A DNA stretch of 64,000 bases from Marisa cornuarietis (lineage: Eukaryota > Mollusca > Gastropoda > Architaenioglossa > Ampullariidae): positions 3,973,501-4,037,500 of the forward strand of contig SMMW01000521.1 in NCBI GenBank assembly GCA_004794655.1, read 5' to 3'. The notes under the pieces were generated by a model. The model saw only the letters and a program-made list of their open reading frames with translations. It was not told where the DNA came from and searched no databases. The number at the start of each line of letters is the position of its first letter. Position 1 is the stretch's first letter. The position numbers and the translations under genes were made by a program. Positions 20,474-63,697 of the stretch are shown in pieces.

Positions 20474-22046
20474 GTTCATATAGGTCTTTGGCATGCAGTG
20501 TATATAGACACGCACGTCAACAAACCACACACACAGTCCAAATAAATATATAAATACATGTGTAAAAATACATATCATTCTCATTCATAAAGGCATATGC
20601 ATGTACACATACTCAAACCACACACACAAAAATCAAGAAAAGTCAGTCATTCTTGGTATCACTAATGTTGCTATTAGTTGTGATTCTCATCATCTACTGG
20701 TCCTTTCAGATGCACATCTGTAAAGTTTGATGTCAAACCATTTCAAATAGTCCACATCTTAATTATTTGAGAATTAGGCCACATTAAAACCCCTAATAAA
20801 CTGTCACACTTTAGGCTGCAGGAACTTGGTGTCATTGGAATGACTATTGAGTTAATTCCACAGACATCAGTTGACCTTGAGGTTTTAGGCAAAGCTTTAG
20901 TCATTGATGATCATGGAGTTACAGTAAACAGTTTTTGTTTGCCAAGAGGAAACGGTACCGTTTCCAAGCATGCAATGCTACTGGTTACAGCTGGGCTATA
21001 TTCCTTGAAATAGATCCTTTACGCAATGACCTACACCATCAGATAATGACAAAACAGTGTGAAACAACATACCACATCTGACTAACAAAGTTGCTATGTT
21101 ACACTGGTGGTAGTACAGACCAATATTCTTGTTGGTCATTAGGATACACTGTCTTTATAAAGTGTAGCTGCATTTTTGCATTTGTTTTTTGTGAAGCACT
21201 TTGGCACGTCCATTTGATATGTTCCATCTTTTACACAATTGAAGTGAGGGTGAGGAAAATTTTACACCAAGCTAAAAATACATCCCTGTAATGCAACAGA
21301 CTCTGTAAACAGGTGATGTATACAGATTTCATACATTTGAGACCTAGGGAATAGAAAACCTGCCTATAAAAAATCCTAACCATTGATCTCTGCACTGAAA
21401 AAAAAGAATTATCCTATGGTGGAGGATTCCATTCATTTGTGCTGTTGACTACACTTACTAGCTATATATTATAGCTAAGCAGAAGATGGGTCTTATTTTC
21501 AGTAAGTTGATTGGATATTTAAAACAAAGGAAATGGTGATCTGGTGAATATGGTAAAGTTATTAGTTTCTTGAAGCTACAATATCTGCTTTGTTTTTACT
21601 TCTTTTTGCAATTAATGTTACCTTAAATACTCAATGTTCCAGATCCTTAACTTTAAATGAGGTAACAATACATGCAGTTAAAAAAATGTAATATAATTAT
21701 TTAAAAACCTGCAAAAGAAAAATGGGGTGAACTCATTAACAGGCATAGTCTGACATCATGAAATGACATTACTGATAAATGGTGACTGGACATATGATAA
21801 AATTTAAGCACCATGAATATGTTAAATGAATTATCTAAATCTTCTGCACCAGTCACCTCTATGCACCTGTGCCTGCATGTGTACATGCATAAACACACAC
21901 ATGCATACACACACATTCACACAGAGAACAGATGGCACAACAAAATAACAAAAGCCATATATTTATGGCCACATTTAAGATCAACAAAATTATTGATTAA
22001 AAAAAATACGGGAATGAAATATACTGAAGTGCACCTATAAATAAAA

Positions 22047-22411
22047 TCATTCTGTATGGGACAGTCCCATCTCCATCTTTAGCTTCATTATTTTAAGTTG
22101 AAGATATGTCTTTTCCAGCTCACACTTTTGCATGAACACTCGGGCAGCTTGGGTTAAAATTTTATTTGTTGCTATGTCACTGGCAAACCACTTCTGTTGT
22201 AATGGGTCATCTTCTTCTGTTGATGATGAGGACCTGTCTTCTATCCTTTCTTTCAAATTCTTTCCCTTTCCTCTCCCTTTGAGAATTGATGATGATGATG
22301 CATCTGGCGTTGAAACTGCACTTGAAGAAACTGCATCAGCTCGAGTCTTCTTTGTAGGGGGTTCAGAGCTATCACTGTCTCCACCCAACAACTCACAGTG
22401 TGATGTTAAAC
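22047..22411 (-). CDS. Myb/SANT-like gene exon 3
   Basis: Encodes LTSHCELLGGDSDSSEPPTK, the acidic and basic patches and the C-terminal helix, ending SHTE and TGA. The acceptor TTTTTTTCAAACAG is strong. Confidence 0.8.
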
Positions 22412-24720
22412 CTGTTTGAAAAAAAAATTCTATGAAAAATTAAATGATACATGATATCTTAAATTGTCTTTCGTTTTCTGCTGAGCACTGGCCTCATAGC
22501 CTTATTTTTGCACTGATACCTAGATATGCAAATATTTTGAGAATTTTTAAAACAATTATAATAAACTCAATGTGACAGGAGGACAAAATTATACTTAAAT
22601 AACTTATAATTTCAGTTCAAAGTAAGCAGAAATAAGCAAACAGCATTTTTATTAATCCAATGATAATTAAGCTTATCCAATTGCATTCCCAGAGAATATT
22701 TTGAAGACTGGTTTACACAAAATGTACGATCACTGCATCTTCGAGTCCTGTAGAGAGTGAATGCCACTGGCCACACACAATGTGGAAATAAATATACATA
22801 ACTCATGATAATGAAAAAGAACTTCAGTGGATGAAATAAACCCCAGAATGGTGCAAAGCATATAAAAAAAACATGTAAAAAAAAAAAAACAAAAACAACA
22901 AAATCCCACAAAAATCTACAAAATTTCAAAACTTCCAACCTTCCTGGTTCTGTTAGGGGATGTAACTCTATTTAAAATTGCTTCACCTAGTGAAATGATT
23001 CGATTCTGTCCCTTTTTGTTTATAGTTTTTGGAGTAAAAATAAAATTATTGAATATGCCACAGACACACATATGTTCAATAAGGTGTGTTTAGCTACTAA
23101 AGGCAAAGCATATATTTATACACTACACTGTGAATTAAAATCAATATCAGAACAGTAGCCTGTTTATGGTAGTGGGTAGTGTGTAGACAAAATAGTTTGT
23201 TCCTGTAGAAATGTGTATGTGTGTATGGTATATGACTATACAGTGCAAGAATATACTTTTCATCAACTATTTTGCCCTCTCAGATAAATATATTGTCATA
23301 GGGCTGTTAAAGTGTTTGCAGACATTTAAAAATTTGCCATTGCTAAGTCTGCATCAATTTCAAAGAACTAATTTTAGACATATCTTAAATTAAATAAGGT
23401 TGTGAGTGGAGGTGCTTTACTGTTTGATCTCACGTATCATAATAATTTATGATGCACACATCAGTAAGATAAACCAGTTTATTTTTTACAAATGCACTTC
23501 TCACTATATTTTTAAGAAATTATTATCGTTTTAAACTATACCACACAGTAAGCAATATATGTGATGCTATTTCCACATTAAAATACAGATTTTGATTTTA
23601 AGATCATTTTACAAAGGCTTCACATAAATTAAAGTCACATGAAGTAGCTCTTGTTAACTAGTTTTATACAAATACACACAAGTGTATGCACAAACACACA
23701 AATGTACACATGCAAACTCATTACACCTAAATGCCATACACCTCTGTCCACCTGTCCACCTAATCAACCACCTCAAAGCATCTCTTATACAGTCAACTGT
23801 AACTACCACTGACCAAAAAAAAAATAAAAATAAAAAAATTAGCCAAAACTGTCAGATATACATACATGAATTTACATACCTTGTGACTGCTCTAATGGAG
23901 GTAGGCAGTGAACTCCATCTACATCACTGTAATCTGCTCTATAAACTGCAAAACAATGCAGCCTGATAAACATGATCATATATTTGATATGATATATGTA
24001 GTATATGATATACTCCTTGCTTTAAAATTAGACTACGAGTCCATGACATACTTCATATATTAGCAAGGCACAAAACACTAAGTACACGAATTTATAAATT
24101 TATTCGCAGACGTCAAACAAAGTCCCTATTTACAAATGCATGTGCACGCACACACCCACTCACCCACCAAAACAGTGAGAGGAAGGAGAGAAAAAAGAAA
24201 CTCATAACTCAGAAAATTTAATGTGAGGCCATAACTTTTGCTCATGAGACAGTGAGAGAGAAAACTGGTAGCAGACAGGTGAACACTGTGATATCGAGCT
24301 ATGAGTTGATCGTTAACCTAAGTGAATGAAAACAGTATTTTTATGTTGTTCCTTACCTGGAATACCACACCGAATAGCACTTTCCTCCCCGATTATATCC
24401 AAGATGAAGTTGTCATAAGGACTTCCACCTTCGGGTGCATGACTCGCGCTCGACTTTTTCCCTGCAATTTTCGATGAAATCGTTCTTTTTTTCAAGTCTT
24501 TCCATTTTGATCTTATTTCTTCTGTCGTTCTCTCCGCGACGCCGCACTCATTCACTTTTGCAGTAATTTGCTCCCATATACAATGTTTACTCTTTATTGT
24601 TATAACATTTTGCAATTTTGAGAGCAGAATTTCTCTTTCAGCTGCAATTTCTGCCAACAACGTTCTGATTTCTGCGTCTGAGAAATTGGGCTTTCTGGAA
24701 AGCTTCTTGGTTTCGGCCAT
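22047..24720 (-). CDS. Myb/SANT-like DNA-binding protein (NAIF1/MSANTD-like)
   Basis: Three exons read right to left (24720-24357, 23945-23880, 22411-22047) give 264 residues in one frame. The ATG is in MAETKKLSRKPNFSDAEI; a GTG codon three codons further upstream is not used. Residues about 8-90 form a trihelical Myb/SANT-like domain (FSDAEIRTLLAEIAAEREIL, HCIWEQITAKVNECG, TTEEIRSKWKDLKKR), the kind in NAIF1, MSANTD proteins and the Myb-like partner of Harbinger transposases. The C-terminal half has an acidic Ser-rich stretch, a KGRGKGK basic patch and a final helix (ARVFMQKCELEKTYLQLKIM) that may dimerise. No Harbinger DDE transposase was seen nearby, so a host gene is more likely than an active transposon. 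Confidence 0.8.
23880..23945 (-). CDS. Myb/SANT-like gene exon 2
   Basis: A 66-nt exon (VYRADYSDVDGVHCLPPLEQ) with acceptor GTTTTGCAG and donor CAAG|GTATGT. Phase 1 on both sides, so it could be skipped without a frameshift. Confidence 0.75.
24357..24720 (-). CDS. Myb/SANT-like gene exon 1
   Basis: 121 codons plus 1 nt; holds the whole DNA-binding domain. Donor CCAG|GTAAGG. Confidence 0.8.
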
Positions 24721-26164
24721 ATTCGACACAAGTGGTCAGCGAGTCTCGTAGTTTGTAGGCCTGCGCAGGCGCAATAGAATAGGAATCTCCTCGTGTGATA
24801 AGCTAGGAACCTCCTCCTCTTAAAATAGCAAGACAGTGGCATTTGCATGTGTCCTTACATCCTGCCTCCAAGGCAACCGTTTCAGCCAAGAACTCTACTT
24901 CCATTACCTGGCAAAACGTTACAAACACTGACCTCCACTGTTCAGACCCCGAGGGTGCTGCTGACCTCCAAAGAAACTAATTCCGGTTCATGACTGCAGG
25001 CCGCGAGGATCTGTATAGTTTGAGGAGTTCTAGCAAATGGGGAGTCATATGCATCAAAAGTAGTCGATACTTATGAATATATCTTAGAGAAACTTTGAGA
25101 TAAGGTTGAACCGGTGTTAAAGCTTAAAATCTATTTTCCGAGTCATAAAATAAAGTGTGTATTAATTTTTTTACAAATCCTTGATGGGTCCCCACTTGAC
25201 AGCTTGATCACGTGATCTCAAACCCTCGACGAGCAGACGACGAAGAAAAATGCCGAAGGACCGAGAGTTTCGCATCAAAGCCACAATCCAGGGTCATATT
25301 AAAACTTGCGCATACCGTTTGTGTATGAACCTGTCTGCGCTTTGTTCATATGATTTCACGTTTTATCTTTTAATGTAAAATGCATTACAGAGGTCTATCT
25401 TCTTTTCCCCCGAGTCGCGGAAACTAATAAATATTGAAAGAACCAATGCGACTATAAATATTGCTGTCATGTGACATCCATGTGATAATCTTAGCCAATA
25501 AGTGCTAGTCAATGATACTATGGCTTCACTGTCAACATTTTGACAGTCGATCGAAGTTGTTGGAAGGATCGATGGCATGGAAAATTGAGGAGCGTTGGTA
25601 GGAAGGGTCGCAAAAAAACAATAGAGGTACCTGGATGTATAGTGACAACGTATACGTTTACACAGCATGCCAAGGATGGCATTTTAATATTTTGTATGAA
25701 TGTTCAGAATGATGCCAATTAATTGGTGCAGCCATCTCCGACAACTCGGTAAGAAAAGTTAAAAAACAAAAAGAACAAGTGACAGAAGATAAGGATAAAA
25801 GGCAGAACAAGTGCTAGTTAAAAGGCGAGGAGAAGGTACACGATAACGATAAGTGCAGTTAACTGTTGGCGACTCTCTCAGGCATGAAAGAGATCAGAAA
25901 ATATAACGGAAACATTCCCAAGCTGAACTAAAACAGTACTATTATATACATGAAGTGGATTGACCTCGTAGGACCTCTTGAACCTAAACTTTAGGAACGT
26001 AAGCTGCTTTACATCATTCTGATCGAGGTTTTTTTCATCATCTGCTTCCTTGTATGTTCGTTAGTCAAAGGACGCGGGAGAAAAGAATATACTTTAAAAA
26101 AGCTCTTACGTAACGTGTTCACCGTTTGCTGGGTTGTCAGTGACCCCGTCAACGCTTTTCTGAT

Positions 26165-26270
26165 GGCTCTTGTAATAATAATAATAATGAAGATTTTTAT
26201 AGCGCATATTCACACTCATAAAAGTATGCTCTTAGCGCTTAAAACAAGGAAGAGACATGGACTAAATGGA
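26165..26270 (+). repeat. TATAGCGC-type dispersed repeat, copy 1
   Basis: (AATA)n-like start, then TTTTTATAGCGCATATTCAC and CTTAGCGCTTAAAACAAG. The same order of an ATT/AAT run, a short GCGC-containing strand and a GCGCTT strand appears at 28085 and 41880; such short elements are common in marine invertebrates. Confidence 0.5.
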
Positions 26271-26611
26271 TAGAACACAATTAAGGTACTGACCCCGACT
26301 TCTGACACCTCATTACATGACCTAAAATAAAATACAGCCCAGGAGCTAACAGATCGAAGATAATGCTCTGTTTTGCTAATATTGGGTTAATAATTTAATT
26401 ATTTTAATAAAAAATTACCTTTATATGGAGTCTATGAAAGGAGTTTGTAGGATATACAAGTAAACTTGGTGCGTGCATGTGTTGATATGTTTGTGTGTAT
26501 AAAATGCAGAGGGATTCTTTAACTTCTTCGGTGATTATAGTAGGCTAGTGATGGAGGTTACTTGTTTTTTGGAAAATTTACAAGAGAAAGAAAATTTAAA
26601 CCGAGGCAAAT

Positions 26612-26689
26612 AAATATTTCTTGTGTGAATTACAGACGCTTTAAACGTGCAATCGGCTCTCACCTGTAACAAACTCTACATCATTCTGT
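26612..26689 (+). repeat. Diverged direct repeat, left copy
   Basis: Shares AAATATTTCTTGTGTG, GCTCTCACCTGTAACAAA and CTACATC in order with the stretch at 27488-27560 (about 70 percent by eye). The two lie about 880 bp apart in the same orientation. Confidence 0.5.
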
Positions 26690-27487
26690 CTTACTTTGTT
26701 CCTGTCACAAGACCGCGACGTACGACTCTCAGTCTCTTGTCTTCCAATCACACTCACGGGCGTGACAAATACGTGTTTCTTCACACAAATAAAATGACTT
26801 GCATGAGCAGTTCTGCCTACTTTTACTAAACAAAATAAAATTACATTTAAAATGTCTTTACTACGATCTATTACCTTTCTTGATACAGATATTCCAGTAT
26901 ACACAATCCTCAGTTCACTAACAACAGTCAGAGCTCGATACGTTTCAATCTTCCACGATTTACACGCATAAGTTATTTTCCAATTGCTCCCCACACATAT
27001 AATCCAATGAGAAACTGATTTAGAATATCAACTGAAATGTTTCTCACTTTATTACAACGGTCACAGACGTAACGGCTAGGCGTTGATGCGTCCTCTCAAA
27101 TTAACTTGACTACTAAAACCAAAGTGTTCTTTTACAAATAAATACTGGCACAATGACTCGGCATTGGCTCACGAATTCACAGAAATATTACGCTGTAAAC
27201 GTCTCGGCGCTTAGCACCCAGATTAAAACAAAATGTCTTCCACTACTCAATCCTAGGTTCTCACTCCCGCCTTGTCTTATTTTCCCGCTTAACGATTCTA
27301 TCTCACGTCACACATCTTTTGACATCATCCATACGCATTCAGACAAACTGACGTCATTCACGCTCTTTCGTTCTTCCACTTGGGCTGAGGCCTACGACTG
27401 CCGCTACATCTGTTACAGTTCCTTGGGGGGAGGGGGTTGTTTTGTTTCCTTTGTTTGCTTGTTTCTAAAATCTAAGCCAAGAACTGA

Positions 27488-27560
27488 GAAATATTTCTTG
27501 TGTGGATTTCAAGGACATTTAGCGTGAGGTTAGCTCTCACCTTGAACAAATTGTACATCT
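27488..27560 (+). repeat. Diverged direct repeat, right copy
   Basis: Partner of 26612-26689. The spacing and orientation could reflect an old tandem duplication or ends of a decayed element. Confidence 0.5.
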
Positions 27561-28084
27561 TTTTTTTTACCAACTTAATGCCGACCGATTGACCGACTGT
27601 TCAGCATATCTTTCAACATAAGAGTTAGATCCCTTAATTTTCTACTTGTGTGAGTCAGTGGCAAACATTCCCAGGCATCCTGGCCGTTATTGGAAAGAAT
27701 TCTTGCACTAATCAGGCATTAACTTCAATTTAACAATACTGTTACATGTAACTTCTTCCTTTTTTTCAGCACCAAATAAGGTAACAATTCTAAACTGTGC
27801 ACGCCAGGTCTCATTTAGCATGTTTATCACTTGTTTTATTCTTTTGTAGTATTTTAGTTTGTCAGGAACATTTTTATGTCTCGTCAAAGGCAACTAGTTA
27901 AAAAATAAAGAGTGTGCGAACGAATGGGAGAGAAAAGACGAAAGCAGAGGGAAAAAGAAGTACAATCACGAATAAGAAAATGACAAAACAATTTAAAGAA
28001 AATCAAGATTTATTTGCTAACATAAAAGAAAACAGCTTACTATTTTGGCCGCGCGCTGTACATAAACATGAAAACCTGGAACTA

Positions 28085-28180
28085 ATAATAATAATAAGCA
28101 TCATCATAATCACAAAGTGCATTTCACAAAGGCGAGCTCAATGCGCTTTACGGTGGTCAGAGGAAGAACTGAGTTACGAA
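28085..28180 (+). repeat. TATAGCGC-type dispersed repeat, copy 2
   Basis: AATAATAATAATAAGCATC, then AAAGTGCATTTCACAAAGGC and CAATGCGCTTTACGG; a diverged relative of the elements at 26165 and 41880. Confidence 0.5.
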
Positions 28181-28611
28181 CGCCAAAGACAAAGACAGGA
28201 GTACAGGACCTGCTGACCCCCGGTAGAAGGTGAAGAAAAGTCAACGAGGTGACGGAATCTCCCTCTAACTGGACAAAAAAGTCAAAGGAAGTCTTACCTT
28301 CTGTCCGCCGTGTCTCAATTAAGTTCGGCGTCCCCGATAGCTCACGTTTGCCCTGCGTCAGAGGTCCCCCGGATGTAACGGTGCGGTGCACGATGGACGT
28401 GGCTATCTTCGGCTCGCTGCCCCGGGAATACCGCGACGGCCTTCCCTCTGGCGGTGGGTTATCGTCGTTGACACTGGTGTTGGTGGAGCACAGTAGCTCG
28501 ACACTCTGATGTGACTCGTACCGCCTTTCTCGCCAGCTCCGGTTGTCCTGACTGGTTCTGGCAACCTTCCGTCAGCTTGGCGCTTGTTCTCCGCTCACAG
28601 CAGCAGAATGG

Positions 28612-28612
<1 letters not shown>

Positions 28613-28672
<60 letters not shown>
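28613..28672 (+). repeat. (TG)n microsatellite
   Basis: About 30 uninterrupted TG units, directly joined to the 68-bp repeat at 28671. Confidence 0.95.
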
Positions 28673-28675
<3 letters not shown>

Positions 28676-28738
28676 AAAGAAAGTATAACAACAGATCTTT
28701 ACAACATTTTGAATTATATGTACGGCTAAGCAGCAAAG
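28671..28738 (+). repeat. 68-bp repeat attached to a TG microsatellite, copy 1
   Basis: Begins TGTTTAAAGAAAGTATAACA and ends GGCTAAGCAGCAAAG. The identical 68 bp occurs at 32687-32754, again right after a (TG)n tract, so the microsatellite and flank seem to move as a unit. Confidence 0.85.
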
Positions 28739-28884
28739 AGTCTTCAGCTCTCTTCTTAAAATCCCGTCCGGCAACAGCAATAGTAGCCTGATCTCTTCAG
28801 TAGCAGCCTGGCTTTATCAAAGGTGCGACAACTGAAGAAGCAACAGCAGCAGCAGCAGCCCACTGGCCGCTTGCGGTCGGGATT

Positions 28885-29075
28885 AAAATACCCACCTGTG
28901 TCCACCTGGACAAAAGGTGAGTTCACCCCGGACCGCACGAAAAATACGAGATTTATGTGAACTCATAACTTCCCCTGATCTCTATGCGGCAGCGACTAGA
29001 ATCAAAACACCCTGTCCACCTGGACAAAGGGTGCGCTCCGCACGGGAAATAAAGAAAAATACGTAAAACTTCATT
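28885..29075 (+). repeat. Imperfect duplication with TGTCCACCTGGACA hairpin
   Basis: CACCTGTGTCCACCTGGACA (about 28891) and CACCCTGTCCACCTGGACAA (about 29009) head two related blocks of about 65 bp. Each continues AAAGGTG, then CGCACG and AAAAATACG. The shared GTCCACCTGGAC is a small palindrome. Confidence 0.6.
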
Positions 29076-29728
29076 TTCTCAAGATTCGTGTGTGTCAGTG
29101 ACAAGTTAAAAAAAAAAAACCCTGTGTATTAAACTACGACTTTTACTGTATTACTGTCCAACCCCCACTCTACACCCTATCCGCTACACAGCCTTATACC
29201 TATGTCATTTAAACTTAGAGATTACAGTTTTACTAATTAGGAAGTGTTTTTAAACCTGTTCAACACACAAATGAAACCAGTGTTACAATATGGTGTGAAA
29301 CTCTGCGGCTAGATAGTTCAGCACAACACTGTGAAGCAGCAGCCTCGTTTTGCCCTTTAAAAAGAACTTGGGTGGATAGAGGCGCACCCCTAATGATTAC
29401 GTCTATAACATACTGCACCGATAACAAACAATTATGTATTCAGTCATCATATGTATAAACTATTATTTTAATTTACTATAATGAACATGATAGATGACAT
29501 CATTATAAAGTATGTAAAATGTTGTATGATAGAGGTGGTAGAGATCAAGCGATATAGGTGTCTAATATTAAAAGAATTATTTTCTGAGATTTGGTCATGT
29601 GTGGATAAGAAAAGGTGTTCAAAATGTAAATAACTTTACTGAAGAAGGGACTATTGATTGTTTGCCGATGGCAGAACTGGAATAGTCATATTAAAATTTA
29701 TGATTTCGAAGACGATAGCGAAACTGCT

Positions 29729-29890
29729 GAGCCATGCTCGTGAAGCACGAGCCACGTTAGTGAGCGTATCGTTGTCTGCCGGTAAGGCCACAATTGTGGC
29801 CCATCGTGCAAAGCGGGAATTACGATTGTGGAGCAGAGCCACGATCGTGGCTCTTCGCGCTCTGCCGGTAAAGCCACCTTCGTGGCTTTT
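29729..29890 (+). repeat. Cluster of GCCAC/GTGGC palindromes
   Basis: Four hairpin-capable units lie in 160 bp: GCTCGTG-AAG-CACGAGC (29736-29752), GGCCACAATTGTGGCC (29786-29801, perfect), AGAGCCACGATCGTGGCTCT (29835-29854, perfect) and AAAGCCAC-CTTC-GTGGCTTT (29870-29889). CTGCCGGTAA precedes two of them and TTCGCGCT follows two, giving a loose period of about 85 bp. Confidence 0.85.
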
Positions 29891-31905
29891 CGCGCTGAAA
29901 TGGTTAACAGGAGTTATAGAATTTCCTTTTCATTATAATATACATGCATACATAAATATATAAGGAATTTTGCATATCGTTAAACATATCTAGCAATGAA
30001 CTTTGAGTTTCATTTGAAGACTACTCTAGCAACATTTAGAACGGATATTACAAGCAACATACTGACAACAAGCCCTGATAATAGACGACTTGTCCTCGAG
30101 TCGGTGTATACATCTTGTTGAGGAGGTCGACCCTAAGACACGAGGCTTACATTGAACTGCTGCCTGTTGAGCAGCAACCCTCGGGAATAGACGTAGGGAC
30201 TATGTTACAGGAGTGGCAGCAAGACCATCAAAGAACTAAAATCCACATAGAACGTTCTATACATAATAAAGATTTTTTTTCTGACAGTGGACCGTATACC
30301 TGCGTAGCTATTAAGGTGAGAAAGAACTAAACTGTTATAAAGATTTATTCTCATGCTTATTCATTGACTTGACCAAAGGATACATATATAAATACTGTTG
30401 CTTATTCTTCTGTCTATTCATTTTGTCAATGTCTCATTCTTCTTGTAAGCGCAAACTGCATGCTTCTTAGGAGTGTGTGTATACGCTATACAAATTTTCG
30501 ATTAGTTTTATATTCAACTTCTAAGACAATGCAAAGTGGGTGAAAAATTAATTACAAAATTTCCAGACGTAAATATGTAGTGAGTTAATTAAAAGTGTGC
30601 AAATACTGACGTCCGGCCATGACTGGAAACAGACCTGAAGTAAATATGTGGTTAAACAGTCAACCAGTTGTAGGGAGGATAGTGTAGATAACACGTTTCA
30701 TTAGTTTGGGTATTAATCCATCGGGCCTGTTTGCTTTGTAGTCTTTAAGAGGTTTAATTACACATAAAAATTTCTCATGTGTAATATATCTGTCAAAAGA
30801 ATCTTTAATCGATGTTTTTTTCCATGGTCTATCAAAATGTTCGTCTGTTTATCAATCGGAATGTTGCTTTGTAAATGTCTATAAGGCTTGATGCTTTTCA
30901 ATATTTTCCAAAACACATCTGCAGAGGCGGCCTTTTGGGGGTGGCGATTGGGGTGACCGCCCCAGGTCCCGTGCATGAAGGGGCCACGAGATAAGAGATT
31001 CTTGTGGTCCGGTGTATACGGTGTATACGGTATATAGAGCCTACACTTACAGCTCCCGGCCCCGCATCGGCCCCCATCGGCCCCGCATGTGAGATTCGCT
31101 CCAAGCCCCGCAGGGCCCCGCGTACTGCTAAGGCCGCTTCTGAACATTTGAATTGTGTCGACAGCGCGTTTTCCTACAAACTGAGGTTGATTTATTTTTG
31201 TTCAAATACATTTTTAAATATTTTTCTCTTTTCTGAGCTGTCACAAGAGTTGTACCAGAAAACAATGAAGCGTTCGTTTTGTCGCTACAATTAAATATTC
31301 CTCTTATAATAAATAAGACATAAATCTGGATAAACTGACGGTCTCAATCGTTTCTTTTGAATTCGAAGCAAAGGACACCTGTTTCCGAGTTTATGAGTGT
31401 TTTGTATGTTGATCTTTGAGTGATCTCAGCACACTCCTCATACTCCAGGAGAAAGTGAATTTTTATTCTCACAGTCTGTTGCAACATATACCACACAATG
31501 ATTGTTATTTACAAAACATACAAATAAACAAGTGTCTCAATTTTTATTCATTCAAATAAAAGAGGCTGACATGAGATGATGCTTAACAATGACATGACTT
31601 TCTTTTCATTGAATTCCACTCCAGCCCGCCGTACTTCTTAATGCTGTCCTGTTATGGTGTATTGTGATAATCCAGTATTTTAAGGTGCTTTGATGGGGAT
31701 TGTTTGTAATAAAGGGTTAAAGATTAGTGAGCAAACTAATCTGTTTCCATTTCTAAAATAGCAGATTCGTTTTTATTGGATATTTATGGTTTCTTCGGTA
31801 AACAAGGTTTGCTTTTGTGTTTGGTCTGGAGAGCTTATGTGTATGTTTATGTTTGTGTGTTGGTGTGAGGGCGAGGTTGATCTGTTGGCTCTGCACCAAA
31901 AGGCT

Positions 31906-31911
31906 TTTATT
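31906..31911 (-). terminator. Candidate polyadenylation signal of the ABCC gene
   Basis: AATAAA on the minus strand about 170 nt after the ABCC stop codon, the nearest canonical hexamer. Confidence 0.45.
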
Positions 31912-32082
31912 TTGAGCAAAATGACTGAGCAGACAAAACGATCGACATCAACGTTTTCTTAACTTCCAACCATTTGCAGCTGTGTGGGCAACAAAAGGTC
32001 CAACACAGGACAACCTTTTGGATAATTTTATACAGGGTCATCACCTGAAACATGTTAAGTCAGATCAGGGTCCTTGGCCATG

Positions 32083-63697
<31,615 letters not shown>

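Larger units (their letters stand above)
18301..22046. other. Intergenic DNA with repeats
   Basis: AT-rich sequence without recognised genes. It contains an inverted-repeat element (19271-19538), a minus-strand SINE (20291-20473) and CA-rich stretches near 20520-20640 and 21890-21925. Confidence 0.5.
24721..31905. other. Gene-poor intergenic region
   Basis: No convincing exon. It contains several repeats given separately: TATAGCGC-type elements (26165, 28085), a diverged direct repeat pair (26612 and 27488), a (TG)n-linked repeat (28613), a hairpin-like duplication (28885-29075), a palindrome cluster (29729-29890) and a GC-rich patch at 30930-31130 with GGCCCC/CATCGG repeats. An open frame at 28249-28509 is not recognised. 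Confidence 0.45.

Noticed and set aside
25363..25722. Overlapping frames on both strands near 25.5 kb
   Set aside because: Short, unlike known proteins, and not joined to any splice-compatible neighbour.
28249..28509. 86-codon frame PSNWTKKSKEVLPS...
   Set aside because: Fairly GC-rich and open on both strands, but no splice partners, family motif or promoter context found.
29729..29890. CRISPR-like array
   Set aside because: Repeats are palindromes with irregular spacing and no constant-length spacers, in animal DNA.
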